Below, piece by piece: positions 26,485-39,819 of a stretch of 64,000 bases of DNA. The stretch comes from Paraburkholderia dinghuensis (GTDB taxonomy: Bacteria > Pseudomonadota > Gammaproteobacteria > Burkholderiales > Burkholderiaceae). Made by a program: the position numbers and the translations under genes. The notes beneath the pieces are model-generated. The model did no database searches. It was not told the origin of the DNA and saw nothing but the letters and a program-made list of their open reading frames with translations. The DNA lies in contig NZ_RQIS01000020.1 in NCBI RefSeq assembly GCF_003837865.1, positions 39,915 to 103,914 of the forward strand, read 5' to 3'. Each line of letters starts with the position of its first letter. Position 1 is the first letter of the stretch.

Positions 26485-27198
26485 AACGCAAATTTCGACG
26501 ATGACAAGGTCATCGCGCCGCTGCTTCCGAAGGTCGAGCGCCAGCGCCTGCACGACACCGTGGTCGAGCACCTGCGCCGGTTCATCGTCGAAGGCCTGCT
26601 CGAACCCGGCAGGAAACTCAACGAGCGCGAACTGTGCGAGACCCTCGACATCTCGCGCACGCCGCTGCGCGAAGCGTTCAAGGTCCTGGCCGCCGAGGGG
26701 CTCATCGAGATTTCGCCGAACCGCGGGGCCACCGTGGCGAAAATGACCGAGGCCGAGATCCGCGAAACGTTCGAGCTGATGAGCGGGCTCGAAGCGTTCT
26801 CGGGCGAGCTGGCGTGCGAGCGCATCACGCCCGCCGAGATCGCCGAAATCAAGTCTCTCCACTACGCAATGGTCGCGTGCCGCGCGCAGAACGATCTCGC
26901 GGGCTACTACAGCCGTAATCAGGCCATTCACGACCGCATCAACGAGGCCGCGCGCAATTCGGCGCTGCGTCAGACATACATCTCGATCAACCGGCGGCTG
27001 CAAGCGCTGCGGTTCCGCTCGAACTATCAGACCCCCAAATGGGATCGCGCCATCGAGGAGCACGAGGCGATGCTCGAAGCACTCGACGCGCGCGACGGCA
27101 AGCGCCTGTCCACCATCCTGCGGCACCATCTGCTCGAAAAGCGCGACGCGGTGCTGCAACTTGTATCGACGGAACGCGCGCCAGACACGCAGCCCTAA
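26479..27198 (+). CDS. GntR-family regulator, FadR/FCD subgroup
   Basis: A 239-residue regulator. The winged helix-turn-helix is at residues 22-80 (LHDTVVEHLRRFIVEGLLEPGRKLNERELCETLDISRTPLREAFKVLAAEGLIEI), followed by an all-helical FCD effector domain (about 88-225) with likely metal/effector residues in HDRINEAARN and the HEAM and RHHL segments. It is divergent from the aminotransferase-MFS-dehydrogenase operon and, by position, most likely represses it until a pathway acid binds. Two identical palindromes support this, one of them over its own start codon. Confidence 0.9.
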   Translation: MQNANFDDDKVIAPLLPKVERQRLHDTVVEHLRRFIVEGLLEPGRKLNERELCETLDISRTPLREAFKVLAAEGLIEISPNRGATVAKMTEAEIRETFELMSGLEAFSGELACERITPAEIAEIKSLHYAMVACRAQNDLAGYYSRNQAIHDRINEAARNSALRQTYISINRRLQALRFRSNYQTPKWDRAIEEHEAMLEALDARDGKRLSTILRHHLLEKRDAVLQLVSTERAPDTQP

Positions 27199-27631
27199 AG
27201 CGCGGCCTGTTCGCGGCGCGTCGGCAGCGAGGCGTGCTGGTGTGAGGTCTGTCGCTGCGCCGCATGCGGCATTCCCGCATTTTCCAGGTCGCGGGATTTC
27301 GCGCCATGCTCCGCCCCCGGACTCGATAACGAGCCTGGCCGCGGCGGAAATCCGTCACTTGATATCGGCTTCGAGCAGTACGGGGAAATTGCGGGCGCAG
27401 CGTGCGGACGCTTTCGCATCTCGTCACGCACTAACTGGGGATGGGTTTTGCGCAATGGCATCGCCAGATACGACTGACGGTTGCGCTACCGCGGCTTGCC
27501 TTGTGCAAGCCGTTGAGCGACGTAGCTCGGGAATCTGTCTATCTGGCAGCCAGCTTCAGCGGCATCTGCCCGCGAACCGGGCGGACCGGACAAATAGTAA
27601 TCACGCCGCGCCAGAAACGCAGGCGCAGCGC
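27199..27631. other. Non-coding stretch, no feature supported
   Basis: About 430 bases after the GntR gene. No terminator, RNA gene or convincing frame was seen. Confidence 0.4.
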
Positions 27632-27844
27632 TTAGTAAGGCGGCAGATCGCCGACGAGTGGAAACATCTCGAACGTGTACCCCATATTGAAGTACCCCGC
27701 CCGCGCATAGGCAGCGATGCGTTCGACCTGCTCCGGCTCGCCGTGGCCCTCCGGCTGCGCCTGCACGTGTTCATGCCTTAGCCGCCGCATCGCTTCAAAC
27801 GGGTGAACCGCGCTATGAAGGGAAAAAGCCATTAACCTCGACAT
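27632..27844 (-). CDS. Small hypothetical protein (70 residues)
   Basis: A 70-residue frame whose ATG is preceded by GGAG at good spacing (minus strand CTGGAGCAAGCG before the start), which favours a real gene. The sequence is acidic/His-rich in the middle (RHEHVQAQPEGHGEPEQVERIAAYARAGYF) and ends MFPLVGDLPPY. No family is recognised, and there is no signal peptide or membrane helix. Confidence 0.45.
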   Translation of the reverse strand: MSRLMAFSLHSAVHPFEAMRRLRHEHVQAQPEGHGEPEQVERIAAYARAGYFNMGYTFEMFPLVGDLPPY

Positions 27845-27941
27845 CGCTTGCTCCAGGCTGTTAGTCCCTGGCCTTTAATCTAGTCGCCATCGCGCGCATT
27901 AACAAACAGTCTTTTTTCCCAAGCTTCGAACGCTGAATGCG

Positions 27942-28898
27942 TTAGCGCAGAGCCGCCGTTACAGCGGCCACGCATGCCTCGTCGCTGGCGAGCCGCGTCT
28001 GCACCATTTCGATGAGCTTGAGGATTTTCGTCGACCCGCGACGGCTTTCCGGATAGACCGCGCAGACGTGCGCCTCGCCGAAGCACGGACAATTGAAGCG
28101 CCAGTCCGTGAGGAGTGGCACGAGACGCCCGCTCTCCAGTTCCGGCACGACACTCCAGTAGAGGCAGGGCAGAATACCGGCGCCGCCCGTGGCCGCTGCG
28201 CGGGCGAGATCGTAGCTATCGGTGGCGATGGCGCCGCGCGGTTCGATCGCGACCTCCTCATGCATCGCGCCCTCACGACTAAAGTGCCAGACACTGGAGA
28301 GCGCCGGATGCCGGTACGCGATACACGCGTGCCGCGCGAGTTCATGCGGCGATAGAGGCGTGCCGTGCTGCGCGAGATACGCGGGGCTCGCGCAGAGCAG
28401 GCTGCGATTCGAGCCGATGGGCTTGACGATCTGGTTCGGCAAATCGTAATTGCCCATGCGCAGCGCGAGATCGAAGCCCTCGCTGACGATATCGACATAG
28501 CGATCCGATAACGCAATCTCCAGTTGAACGCGCGGGAACGACTGACTGAACGGCGCGCTGAGCGGCGCAAGCACCGCCTGCCCGAACGAATGCGCAGCCG
28601 TCACGCGCAGCAGGCCGCGTGGCTCATCGTCATGTTCGGAAAGCTGGCGTGCGCCGTCCGCGAGACGTTGCAGCACATCGGTCGCGGTCGCCAGATACTG
28701 CCGGCCGCCCTCGGTCAATACAAGCGTACGCGTGGTACGTTCGAACAGACGCGTGCCCAACGTTGCCTCGAGTCCGGCGATCGCCTTGGTCACGGCCGAG
28801 GGCGTCTTGGCGAGCCGGCGCGCCGCGCCGCTCAGACTGCCTTCCTCGACGGCGCACACGAACGTTTCTATCGCGACGAGCAGGTCGATACGCGCCAT
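27942..28898 (-). CDS. LysR-family transcriptional regulator
   Basis: A 318-residue LysR-type regulator. The helix-turn-helix is at residues 18-60 (GSLSGAARRLAKTPSAVTKAIAGLEATLGTRLFERTTR) and the effector-binding domain spans about 90-300 (GLLRVTAAHSFGQAVLAPL, GFDLALRMG). The subtype resembles CrgA/DmlR-like regulators. It is divergent from aguB (143 bases apart), so it probably controls the amidase, but no clear T-N11-A operator was picked out. Confidence 0.9.
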   Translation of the reverse strand: MARIDLLVAIETFVCAVEEGSLSGAARRLAKTPSAVTKAIAGLEATLGTRLFERTTRTLVLTEGGRQYLATATDVLQRLADGARQLSEHDDEPRGLLRVTAAHSFGQAVLAPLSAPFSQSFPRVQLEIALSDRYVDIVSEGFDLALRMGNYDLPNQIVKPIGSNRSLLCASPAYLAQHGTPLSPHELARHACIAYRHPALSSVWHFSREGAMHEEVAIEPRGAIATDSYDLARAAATGGAGILPCLYWSVVPELESGRLVPLLTDWRFNCPCFGEAHVCAVYPESRRGSTKILKLIEMVQTRLASDEACVAAVTAALR

Positions 28899-29041
28899 GG
28901 TTTTTTTGTCCTCTCGGTGAACATTTCCTTTAAAGCACAGGTGGTGTGCAAAACAGGCACAAAACTGGCCGTATTTATTGACTTATTATCACAGCCAATC
29001 CACCTGGGCCACCCGGGCAATTCATAACGAGAGGTGAGGCA

Positions 29042-29917
29042 ATGAGAAAGGTCGTGGTCGCTGCCACGCAGATGGCGGCAAGCTGGGATATCGAAGCGAA
29101 TCTGGCCGAGGCCGAGCGCACCGTGCGCGAAGCCGCTCATGCGGGCGCGAATATCGTGCTGTTGCAGGAACTGTTTGCGACGCCCTACTTCTGCATCGAC
29201 CAGAATCCTGCCCATCTTGCGCTGGCGCAGCCTTATAAGGGCCACCCGTGGCTCGGTCGCTTCGCGGCGCTCGCGCGCGAACTGGGTGTCGTGTTGCCTG
29301 TGAGTTTCTTCGAACGTGCGGGCGAAACGCAATTCAACTCGATTGTCATTTTCGACGCCGATGGCAAAGCCCTCGGCCTCTATCGCAAGTCACACATTCC
29401 GGATGGGCCCGGCTACACGGAGAAATATTATTTCTCGCCGGGCGACACAGGCTTCAAGGTGTGGGACACAGCATACGGACGGATCGGCGTGGCCATCTGC
29501 TGGGATCAGTGGTTTCCCGAATGCGCGCGCGCGATGGCACTGGCCGGCGCCGAAATTCTCTTGTACCCGACGGCGATCGGCAGCGAACCGCACGATGCTT
29601 CGATCGACTCGCGCACACATTGGCAGAACGTGCAGCGCGGCCACGCTGCCGCCAACCTGATGCCGCTCGTGGCCAGCAACCGCGTCGGCACCGAGACCGG
29701 CGAAACGGGCGCGATCACCTTCTATGGCAGTTCGTTCATCGCCGGGCCGGACGGCGAGAAGATCGTCGAATGCAATCGCGCCGAAACCGCCATCATCACC
29801 GCCGAATTCGATCTCGACGCACTGGCGTTCAAGCGCCGCGCGTGGGGCGTGTTCCGCGATCGGCGACCCGAGCGCTATGGGGTTATCACGCAGTACGCGA
29901 TTCAAGACGGGAATTAA
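29042..29917 (+). CDS. aguB: N-carbamoylputrescine amidase
   Basis: A 291-residue nitrilase-superfamily amidase that hydrolyses N-carbamoylputrescine to putrescine, CO2 and ammonia in the agmatine route to polyamines. The catalytic triad is visible: Glu (LLQELF), Lys (LYRKSHIPDG) and Cys (AICWDQWFPE). The segments PYFCIDQ, GPGYTEKYYFSPGDTGF and YPTAIGSEP match AguB rather than other nitrilases. The agmatine deiminase gene (aguA) that normally pairs with it is not in the window. The ribosome site is GAGAGGTGAGG just before ATG 29042. Confidence 0.93.
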   Translation: MRKVVVAATQMAASWDIEANLAEAERTVREAAHAGANIVLLQELFATPYFCIDQNPAHLALAQPYKGHPWLGRFAALARELGVVLPVSFFERAGETQFNSIVIFDADGKALGLYRKSHIPDGPGYTEKYYFSPGDTGFKVWDTAYGRIGVAICWDQWFPECARAMALAGAEILLYPTAIGSEPHDASIDSRTHWQNVQRGHAAANLMPLVASNRVGTETGETGAITFYGSSFIAGPDGEKIVECNRAETAIITAEFDLDALAFKRRAWGVFRDRRPERYGVITQYAIQDGN

Positions 29918-30024
29918 AAGGCCCAGCATGTGCCATTCTTTTCGCAATCGAGTTACATGCAAGGCACCGCATGCGAGAAGTTTGCGGATACACTGAAACC
30001 TTCTGGATCAACTCTAAAATTCCC

Positions 30025-30432
30025 ATGATTGCAGAATGGATCATTGAGCAGACTTCCGACGCCCTGATCTACGCGGATCGCGAAGGAAAAATCGTTCGCT
30101 GGAACGAGGCAGCGACCACATTGTTCGGCTTCGGCAAGGATGAAGCGCTCGGCGCGAGCCTTGACCTCATCATCCCCGAACATCTTCGCGCACCGCACTG
30201 GAAGGGCTTCGACGCCGCAGTCGGAAGCGGCGTCACGCGGCTCGGCGGACATCCGACGCTCACGCGCGGCGTACACAAGACCGGAAAAAAGCTCTACGTC
30301 GAGATGTCCTTTGCGCTCGTGAAGGACGACGCGTCGCAGATCGTCGGCTCGGTGGCCATGGCACGGGATGTAACGGAGCGTGTGGAGCGCGAACGCGCCG
30401 CGCGCGCCGCAACGGCCACGCCGTCGCAATGA
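30025..30432 (+). CDS. Single PAS-domain protein
   Basis: A 135-residue protein that is almost entirely one PAS/PAC domain: EWIIEQTSDALIYADREGKIVRWNEAATTLFGFGKDEALG, then the PAC strand GSVAMARDVTERVERER. It has no output domain, so it may be a small ligand or redox sensor acting through partner binding. A much longer overlapping frame begins inside aguB; I reject that extension and start at ATG 30025, where the PAS homology begins. It lies about 100 bases after aguB. Confidence 0.75.
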   Translation: MIAEWIIEQTSDALIYADREGKIVRWNEAATTLFGFGKDEALGASLDLIIPEHLRAPHWKGFDAAVGSGVTRLGGHPTLTRGVHKTGKKLYVEMSFALVKDDASQIVGSVAMARDVTERVERERAARAATATPSQ

Positions 30433-30566
30433 GACCGATCTTCCGGACGGGCTGACGTCGCTTCACCGCAATTGCCGACGTCTCGAGCATCAACGGTCGG
30501 CAGCGGGCGTGGAGATCGAATCGCCGCAATGTGACTGCGCGGCGACGCGAGCCATGGAGCGTAGCC

Positions 30567-30917
30567 GTGTTTCGGAAAGTCGGTTTATTGGTCTGTCTCG
30601 CTTGCGCGTCCGCCGCTGGGTCGGACGCGCAAGCGCAATCCATTCGCATCGAGTCAGGCAGCTACGGCGCCAATTGCGGCGCGCGTGAAGGCAACGCTAC
30701 GCGCGACCTTGCTGCGCACTGCGACGCGCTCGAAACCTGTCGCTATGAAATCGACCCGATAGCAGCCGCCCCACGCCAGGGGCAATGCGCCGCCGATCTC
30801 GTGGCCGAATGGTCCTGCGGACCGGGTGTATTTCATCGCGCGACCGTCCGCGCCGCTCAGAAACACAGCGGCACGCTCGTGCTGACCTGTGTGCCGTCCA
30901 CCGGCGCGGGCAAATAA
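30567..30917 (+). CDS. Small secreted Cys-rich, SUEL-lectin-like protein
   Basis: About 116 residues. I favour GTG 30567, preceded by GGAGC, which gives a typical signal peptide (FRKVGLLVCLACASAAGSDAQA); the frame is open to an ATG at 30531. The mature part has a Cys pattern like rhamnose/galactose-binding (SUEL) lectin modules: SGSYGANCGAREGNATRDL, HCDALETCRYEI, CAADLVAEWSCG and VLTCVP. Carbohydrate binding is therefore plausible but unproven. No operon partner is evident. Confidence 0.55.
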   Translation: MFRKVGLLVCLACASAAGSDAQAQSIRIESGSYGANCGAREGNATRDLAAHCDALETCRYEIDPIAAAPRQGQCAADLVAEWSCGPGVFHRATVRAAQKHSGTLVLTCVPSTGAGK

Positions 30918-31070
30918 CCCGCCACAGCCCATACACGACACACCAGTAGCGATCCCCATCGCCACGCTCCGCTTGCAGACCCGCACGGATTGAGCAGTCA
31001 CACGCCAGCACGGCCAAATCCCTACGCAAAAGCTGCGCGCTTTCGCCTCAGGATGCGTGTCGCCGAAATA

Positions 31071-31085
31071 TATCATTTCGTGATA
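31071..31085. promoter_or_regulatory. Possible MarR operator
   Basis: TATCA-TTTCG-TGATA is an inverted repeat in AT-rich sequence about 33 bases before the MarR gene, where an autoregulatory operator is usual. It is short and unverified. Confidence 0.3.
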
Positions 31086-31117
31086 TTGTTTTCGCACGAT
31101 TCCTGTATGGATGATCG

Positions 31118-31531
31118 ATGAACACATTTGGGCGAGACCTGAGCAAATTGAATTTCGAACAGCTCTCGGCGTTCCGCTATCAAATGCGACGCTTCGAGCG
31201 CTTCTCCGAACAAGCTGCCCACGACGAAGGCATCACACCGCGCCAATATTTGCTGCTCCTGCACATCAAGGGTTACCCGGGCCGCGACTGGGCGACGATC
31301 GGCGAGTTGGCCGAACGCCTTCAGGCGCAGCATCATGGCGTCGTCGCGCTGGTTTCACGCTGTGAGGTGCTGGGACTGGTCGAACGCAAGATTAGCGAAA
31401 GAGACCGGCGGCAGGTCGAAGTCCATCTGCTCGACGCAGGGGAGCAGGTCCTTGTGCGCCTTGCAGAGATGCACCGTGTGGAGCTGCGAACGCTCGAAGG
31501 TACATTCACGATTCCGCAAATCGACGTCTGA
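31118..31531 (+). CDS. MarR-family transcriptional regulator
   Basis: A 137-residue winged-helix regulator. The MarR core is visible: ITPRQYLLLLHIKGYPGRDWATIGELAERLQAQHHGVVALVSRCEVLGLVERKISERDRRQVEVHLLDAGEQVL, with the recognition helix and the DRRQV wing. Dimer helices flank this core. No obvious target operon is adjacent; the next gene (DUF1840) is on the other strand. Confidence 0.88.
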   Translation: MNTFGRDLSKLNFEQLSAFRYQMRRFERFSEQAAHDEGITPRQYLLLLHIKGYPGRDWATIGELAERLQAQHHGVVALVSRCEVLGLVERKISERDRRQVEVHLLDAGEQVLVRLAEMHRVELRTLEGTFTIPQIDV

Positions 31532-31652
31532 ACGCCGCAACCCGCGAGTGGTTCCGCCGCAGCATTGCTGCCGGCGCGCCGCCCACCAGCGCGTTTATCG
31601 CGCAGCGACTTCGCGAGCCGCTGCGGTCACGCCCGCGCCGCCTGGCGCAGCA

Positions 31653-31961
31653 CTACAGTCCCCAGATAATGTCAGCGTCGAGCGTTTCGGCCGCTTTCAT
31701 CATGGTAATCAGGGGCCATGCGCGCTGGGACAGCTCATTGGCGGGTGCGTGATCGCCGTCGCGTGAATACTGCAGAGCCAGGTCGTTGCGCCCGGCTGCT
31801 GCGATCTCCGCCTCCATGCGTTCTATTGCACGAGGCAGTTCGTCATGCAGAATGACGCCACGCGCATCGAGCCTTCGCCCCATGAGTCCGAGCAGATATT
31901 GGGCGAGATCCCTAAGCATGACCACGTCCGGCGCTGCCCGCGATTGAAACGTAACCAGCAT
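31653..31961 (-). CDS. DUF1840 family protein
   Basis: A 102-residue protein matching the betaproteobacterial DUF1840 family from its first residue (MLVTFQSRAAPDVVMLRDLAQYLLGLMGR) through LHDELPRAIERMEAEI to the acidic tail. The function is unknown. The frame opens further upstream, but homology starts at ATG 31961. Confidence 0.8.
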   Translation of the reverse strand: MLVTFQSRAAPDVVMLRDLAQYLLGLMGRRLDARGVILHDELPRAIERMEAEIAAAGRNDLALQYSRDGDHAPANELSQRAWPLITMMKAAETLDADIIWGL

Positions 31962-33066
31962 GTCCGTCCTCCCCGGTTGGGTGTCCTTTGCTTTCCGCCC
32001 GATAAAACCTCGCCCGCCCCTGTCGAAAATAATTGAGGCCCAAGGTGGAATGCGACGACAAAAAGGCGCGCGCACGAATTCCCTCGGAGAACTCGCGCCG
32101 CTCGGACCAGTCATCTCTGTGTTCTGTACGGTGTCGAACCACGCCTGATCTGGTCACATCCCACCCGTGGGCTTGCCTTCATTTTATATCATGTTGTGAT
32201 GCATTCAAGCGAGACGCCGAAAGCAGCATGCAAACACGATGCCTCAATCGCGTGGCAACGGCTCCGCCTGCGATGCTTTCAAGCGCGTAATCGCTCGTCG
32301 GATTGAGGCAATCTGCTGCCCGCAGTTGGCGTTGCAGTTGGTCTCAATTACCAGGATTTCCCTTTTCATTCAGTCCGGCGTTTGCTGCAGCGCGACGAAC
32401 CGCGCACGACTGTCGCCACTCGCAAGCCGCGGCCATAGCGCAAGCGCCGTGCAGGGATATTCACTATGGCCGATTCGGCGTTGCGATATACACTCAAACG
32501 GCGGTTCCCCGTGTCCGATAGCAGCCCACTGAATCCACACAGGATGCACAAGCCCGAGACGGCCATGAAAGACGAGACCACGCGGAGTCTGCCCCGGCGG
32601 AGACCACACGATGTTCGCCTGATAATTCGCACCCGGTGTGGATCTGCTCGCCGTCCTCGCCCGTCGATAGTGGATGCAGGGCCGTCTTTACATCAACGAC
32701 GTATACATTCAGGCACACTGATCAATTGTGGCGTGAACTGCAAGCCGGCGTTTCTGATGACACGGCCGCCGCGGATCTCACGTAACCGCAGTGCGGTGAC
32801 AAGCACGCTCCGAAATGAAATGCACGAGTGGGGCGGAGTGTTCGCACGATCTACCGTCCGTTCGCTTTCAATACAACCTCGTACGTAATACGCTAGATTC
32901 TGCACTGACCGTTCGGCGCGTCACCATAAATGCGACATGCATCTGGACGCATATCGAAACCCGGTGAATGCGCACCGTGCGCATTGGATCCACGTTCTTT
33001 ACTAATGCCACGCCTTCCTCTTTAATTCGTACCTGATCGAACGCGATACCGAAACCTGGAGATGTC
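31962..33066. other. Long gene-free region upstream of the forward nar operon
   Basis: About 1.1 kb without a supportable gene. It must contain the promoter of the forward narGHJI-ppiC-narK operon. I found a perfect 19-base palindrome at 32967-32985, but no FNR box or NarL 7-2-7 site. The narG ribosome site is GGAG at about 33057. Confidence 0.5.
32967..32985. promoter_or_regulatory. Perfect 9-base inverted repeat upstream of narG
   Basis: AATGCGCAC and GTGCGCATT around a single central C, 82 bases before the forward narG start. This is the size and position of an operator for a dimeric regulator. It does not match the FNR or NarL consensus. Confidence 0.45.
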
Positions 33067-36839
<3,773 letters not shown>

Positions 36840-36843
<4 letters not shown>

Positions 36844-38363
36844 AAGTCCGTGCTCAGATTGCGATGGTGCTGAATCTCGACAAGTGCATCGGCTGCCATA
36901 CGTGCTCGGTCACCTGTAAAAACGTGTGGACGAGCCGCGAAGGTATGGAATACGCGTGGTTCAACAACGTCGAGACGAAACCGGGCATCGGCTACCCGAA
37001 GGATTGGGAGAACCAGGAACGCTGGCGTGGCGGCTGGGTGCGCAAGCCAAGTGGCGAAATCGAACCGCGCCTCGGTAGCAAATGGCGATTGCTCGCGCAG
37101 ATTTTCGCCAATCCGCATCTGCCTGAAATCGACGACTACTACGAGCCGTTCACGTTCGACTACGCCCATTTGCAGGAAGCGGGCAACACGAAAGCGATGC
37201 CGGTCGCGCGACCGCGCTCGCTCGTGAGCGGCGAGCGCATGGAGAAGATCGAATGGGGGCCGAACTGGGAAGAGATTCTCGGCGGCGAGTTCGAGAAGCG
37301 TTCGAAGGACTATAACTTCGAGAATGTGCAGAAGGAGATTTACGGCCAGTTCGAAAACACCTTCATGATGTATCTGCCGCGACTGTGCGAACACTGCCTC
37401 AATCCATCGTGCGTGGCCTCCTGCCCTTCCGGTTCGATCTACAAGCGCGAGGAAGACGGCATCGTGCTCATCGATCAGGACAAGTGCCGCGGCTGGCGCA
37501 TGTGTGTTTCCGGTTGCCCGTACAAGAAGATCTATTTCAACTGGAAGAGCGGCAAGGCCGAGAAATGCATCTTCTGCTATCCGCGCATCGAGGTCGGCCA
37601 GCCGACCGTGTGCTCGGAAACGTGCGTGGGACGCATCCGGTATCTCGGCGTGCTGCTCTACGACGCGGACCGCATTCACGAAGCGGCGAGCGTCGAGAAA
37701 GAAACCGACCTGTATCAGGCACAGCTCGATGTCTTCCTAGATCCGTTCGACCCCGCCGTCATCGAGCAAGCCGCGCTTGACGGCGTTCCGCACGCATGGA
37801 TCGAAGGCGCGCAGCGCTCGCCGGTCTACAAGATGGCGATCGACTGGAAGATCGCGTTCCCGTTGCATCCGGAGTTCCGCACGTTGCCGATGGTCTGGTA
37901 CGTGCCGCCGCTTTCGCCGATCAACGCGGCCGCCAACAGCGGCGAACTCAGCATGAACGGCTGGCTGCCCGACGTCCACGCGCTGCGCATTCCATTGAAG
38001 TACCTTGCGAATCTGCTGACCGCAGGCGATGAAAAACCCGTGCAGGTTGCACTGGAGCGGCTGCTCGCCATGCGCGCGTTCATGCGCGCGCGCCAGGTCG
38101 ATCGTGTTGACGCGCCGCAGATCCTTCATCAGGTTGGGCTGTCACTGGCGCAAGTCGAGGACATGTACCGCTACCTCGCGATCGCCAACTACGAGGACCG
38201 CTTCGTCATCCCGACGACACACCGCGAATACGCCGAGAACGCATTCGATCTACGTTCGTCGTGCGGCTTCACGTTCGGCAACGGCTGCTCGGACGGGCGC
38301 ACGGAAGCGAGCCTGTTCGCGCCGAAATCCGGCCATCGGCAGATTCCAATCCAGGAGATCTGA
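36840..38363 (+). CDS. narH: Nitrate reductase beta subunit (forward copy)
   Basis: The electron-transfer subunit between NarI haems and NarG. It has 507 residues with the four expected Cys groups: CIGCHTCSVTC, CEHCLNPSCVASC, CRGWRMCVSGC (Trp replaces one Cys, giving the [3Fe-4S] centre) and CIFCYPR...CSETC. Its ATG overlaps the narG stop, implying coupled translation. No signal peptide, as expected for a cytoplasmic-face subunit. Confidence 0.97.
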
Positions 38364-38364
38364 G

Positions 38365-39063
38365 ATGTTTGCAGTCAAGCCACAGCCCATGACCTACCGG
38401 CTCCTTGCGTCGCTCCTCGAGTACCCGGAGTCCGCGCTCGTCGAGGCGACCGACGAGATCCGGGCGATGGTGCGCAGCGAGCGCGCGTTCAACTCCGACG
38501 TGCGCGAGAAGCTGGAGCGCTTCGTCGACTATCTCGGTTCGCGCGAGCTGATCGCATTGCAGGAGAATTACGTCGCCCTGTTCGACCGCGGCCGCGCCAC
38601 GTCGCTGCATCTGTTCGAGCACGTGCACGGCGAATCGCGCGATCGCGGTCAAGCGATGATCGACCTCATGCAGTTATACGAGAAGCACGGCATGCTGCTG
38701 CATTCGGGCCAGTTACCCGATTATCTTCCCGTGTTCCTCGAATATCTGTCGATGCTCGATGCCGGTGAAGCGCGCTCGCTGCTCGGCGAAACGTCGACCA
38801 TCCTCCAGTCGATCACCACCGAACTCGGCAAACGTAACAGCCACTACGCGTATGTGATTGGCGCGCTGCTGCCGTTGGCGGGCGCAGGCGATGGCAGCCT
38901 GCCCGAGTCCGCGCACGACGACGACGCCGGGGCTCCGCACGACAAGGACGCACTGCGCGCACTCGACGACGCGTGGACCGAAGAACCCGTGCGCTTCATG
39001 GGCGCCGAGCAACCACCCGCCACAGCGAACGTCGAATTTCATCCGCGACGCAAAACGAGCTGA
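38365..39063 (+). CDS. narJ: Nitrate reductase assembly chaperone (forward copy)
   Basis: A dedicated chaperone that holds apo-NarGH until the molybdenum cofactor is inserted. The 232-residue all-helical protein shows the NarJ/TorD signatures LLEYPE, LFEHVHGESRDRGQAM and LPDYLPVFLEYLS. The start at 38365 lies one base after the narH stop. The tail is rich in Asp and Pro, as usual. Confidence 0.94.
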   Translation: MFAVKPQPMTYRLLASLLEYPESALVEATDEIRAMVRSERAFNSDVREKLERFVDYLGSRELIALQENYVALFDRGRATSLHLFEHVHGESRDRGQAMIDLMQLYEKHGMLLHSGQLPDYLPVFLEYLSMLDAGEARSLLGETSTILQSITTELGKRNSHYAYVIGALLPLAGAGDGSLPESAHDDDAGAPHDKDALRALDDAWTEEPVRFMGAEQPPATANVEFHPRRKTS

Positions 39064-39105
39064 AAAACCGCAACGCGCCGACCGGGCGCCCAGTAAGGAG
39101 CAGTC

Positions 39106-39789
39106 ATGGACCATTATTTCCATCAGTTCCTGTTCGGCATCTACCCGTACATCTGCCTTGCGGTGCTGCTGTTCGGCTCGCTCGCGCGATTCGACCGCGA
39201 GCAATACACGTGGAAAAGCGACACGTCGCAACTACTGCGGCGCGGCTCTCTGCGCCTCGGCAGCAATCTGTTCCACTGGGGCGTTCTGGTCGTGGTGCTG
39301 GGACACTTCGTCGGATTTCTCGCGCCGCACTGGCTTACCGCGCCGTTCATGTCGGCGACGGTCCACCAGTTGCTCGCCATGGTCGCGGGCGGCATCGCGG
39401 GGTCCTTCGCGATCGTCGGCCTCACGATCCTGATCGCCCGGCGCCTCGGTGACACGCGCATCCGCCACAACAGCAGGACGTGGGACATCATCATCGTGTT
39501 CATGCTGTGGCTGCAGCTCGCGCTCGGCCTTGCGACCGTCGCGCTTTCGGCGCACCACATGGACGGCGTGATGTTCGAACAACTCACCGACTACGTGAAG
39601 GGCGTCGTCACGTTCCGGCCGAACATTGCCGGCCTGCTCGACGGCGTGCCATTCGTCTACCAGATGCACATCGCGCTCGGCTTCACGATCTTCCTCGTTT
39701 CGCCGTTCACGCGGATGGTGCATATCTGGAGCGGCATCGCGTCCATCGCGTATCTGTTCCGTCCGTACCAGCTCGTGCGCAAGCGCTAA
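39106..39789 (+). CDS. narI: Nitrate reductase gamma subunit, cytochrome b (forward copy)
   Basis: The membrane subunit that oxidises quinol and passes electrons through two b haems to NarH. It has 227 residues with five hydrophobic segments, starting HQFLFGIYPYICLAVLLFGSLARFDREQYTWK. Candidate haem His residues sit in WGVLVVVLGHFVGF, ATVHQLLAM, ALSAHHMDG, YQMHIALG and TRMVHIWSG. It lies 42 bases after narJ. Confidence 0.95.
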   Translation: MDHYFHQFLFGIYPYICLAVLLFGSLARFDREQYTWKSDTSQLLRRGSLRLGSNLFHWGVLVVVLGHFVGFLAPHWLTAPFMSATVHQLLAMVAGGIAGSFAIVGLTILIARRLGDTRIRHNSRTWDIIIVFMLWLQLALGLATVALSAHHMDGVMFEQLTDYVKGVVTFRPNIAGLLDGVPFVYQMHIALGFTIFLVSPFTRMVHIWSGIASIAYLFRPYQLVRKR

Positions 39790-39819
39790 AACTACTTCAA
39801 GCAAACAGGAATACCACCG

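Noticed and set aside
29248..30024. N-terminal extension of the PAS protein overlapping aguB
   Set aside because: The extension is an out-of-frame reading of aguB. PAS homology begins at 30025.
32466..32888. A 140-codon frame in the narG upstream region
   Set aside because: Arg/Ser/Pro-rich with no ribosome site or recognisable motif; treated as non-coding.
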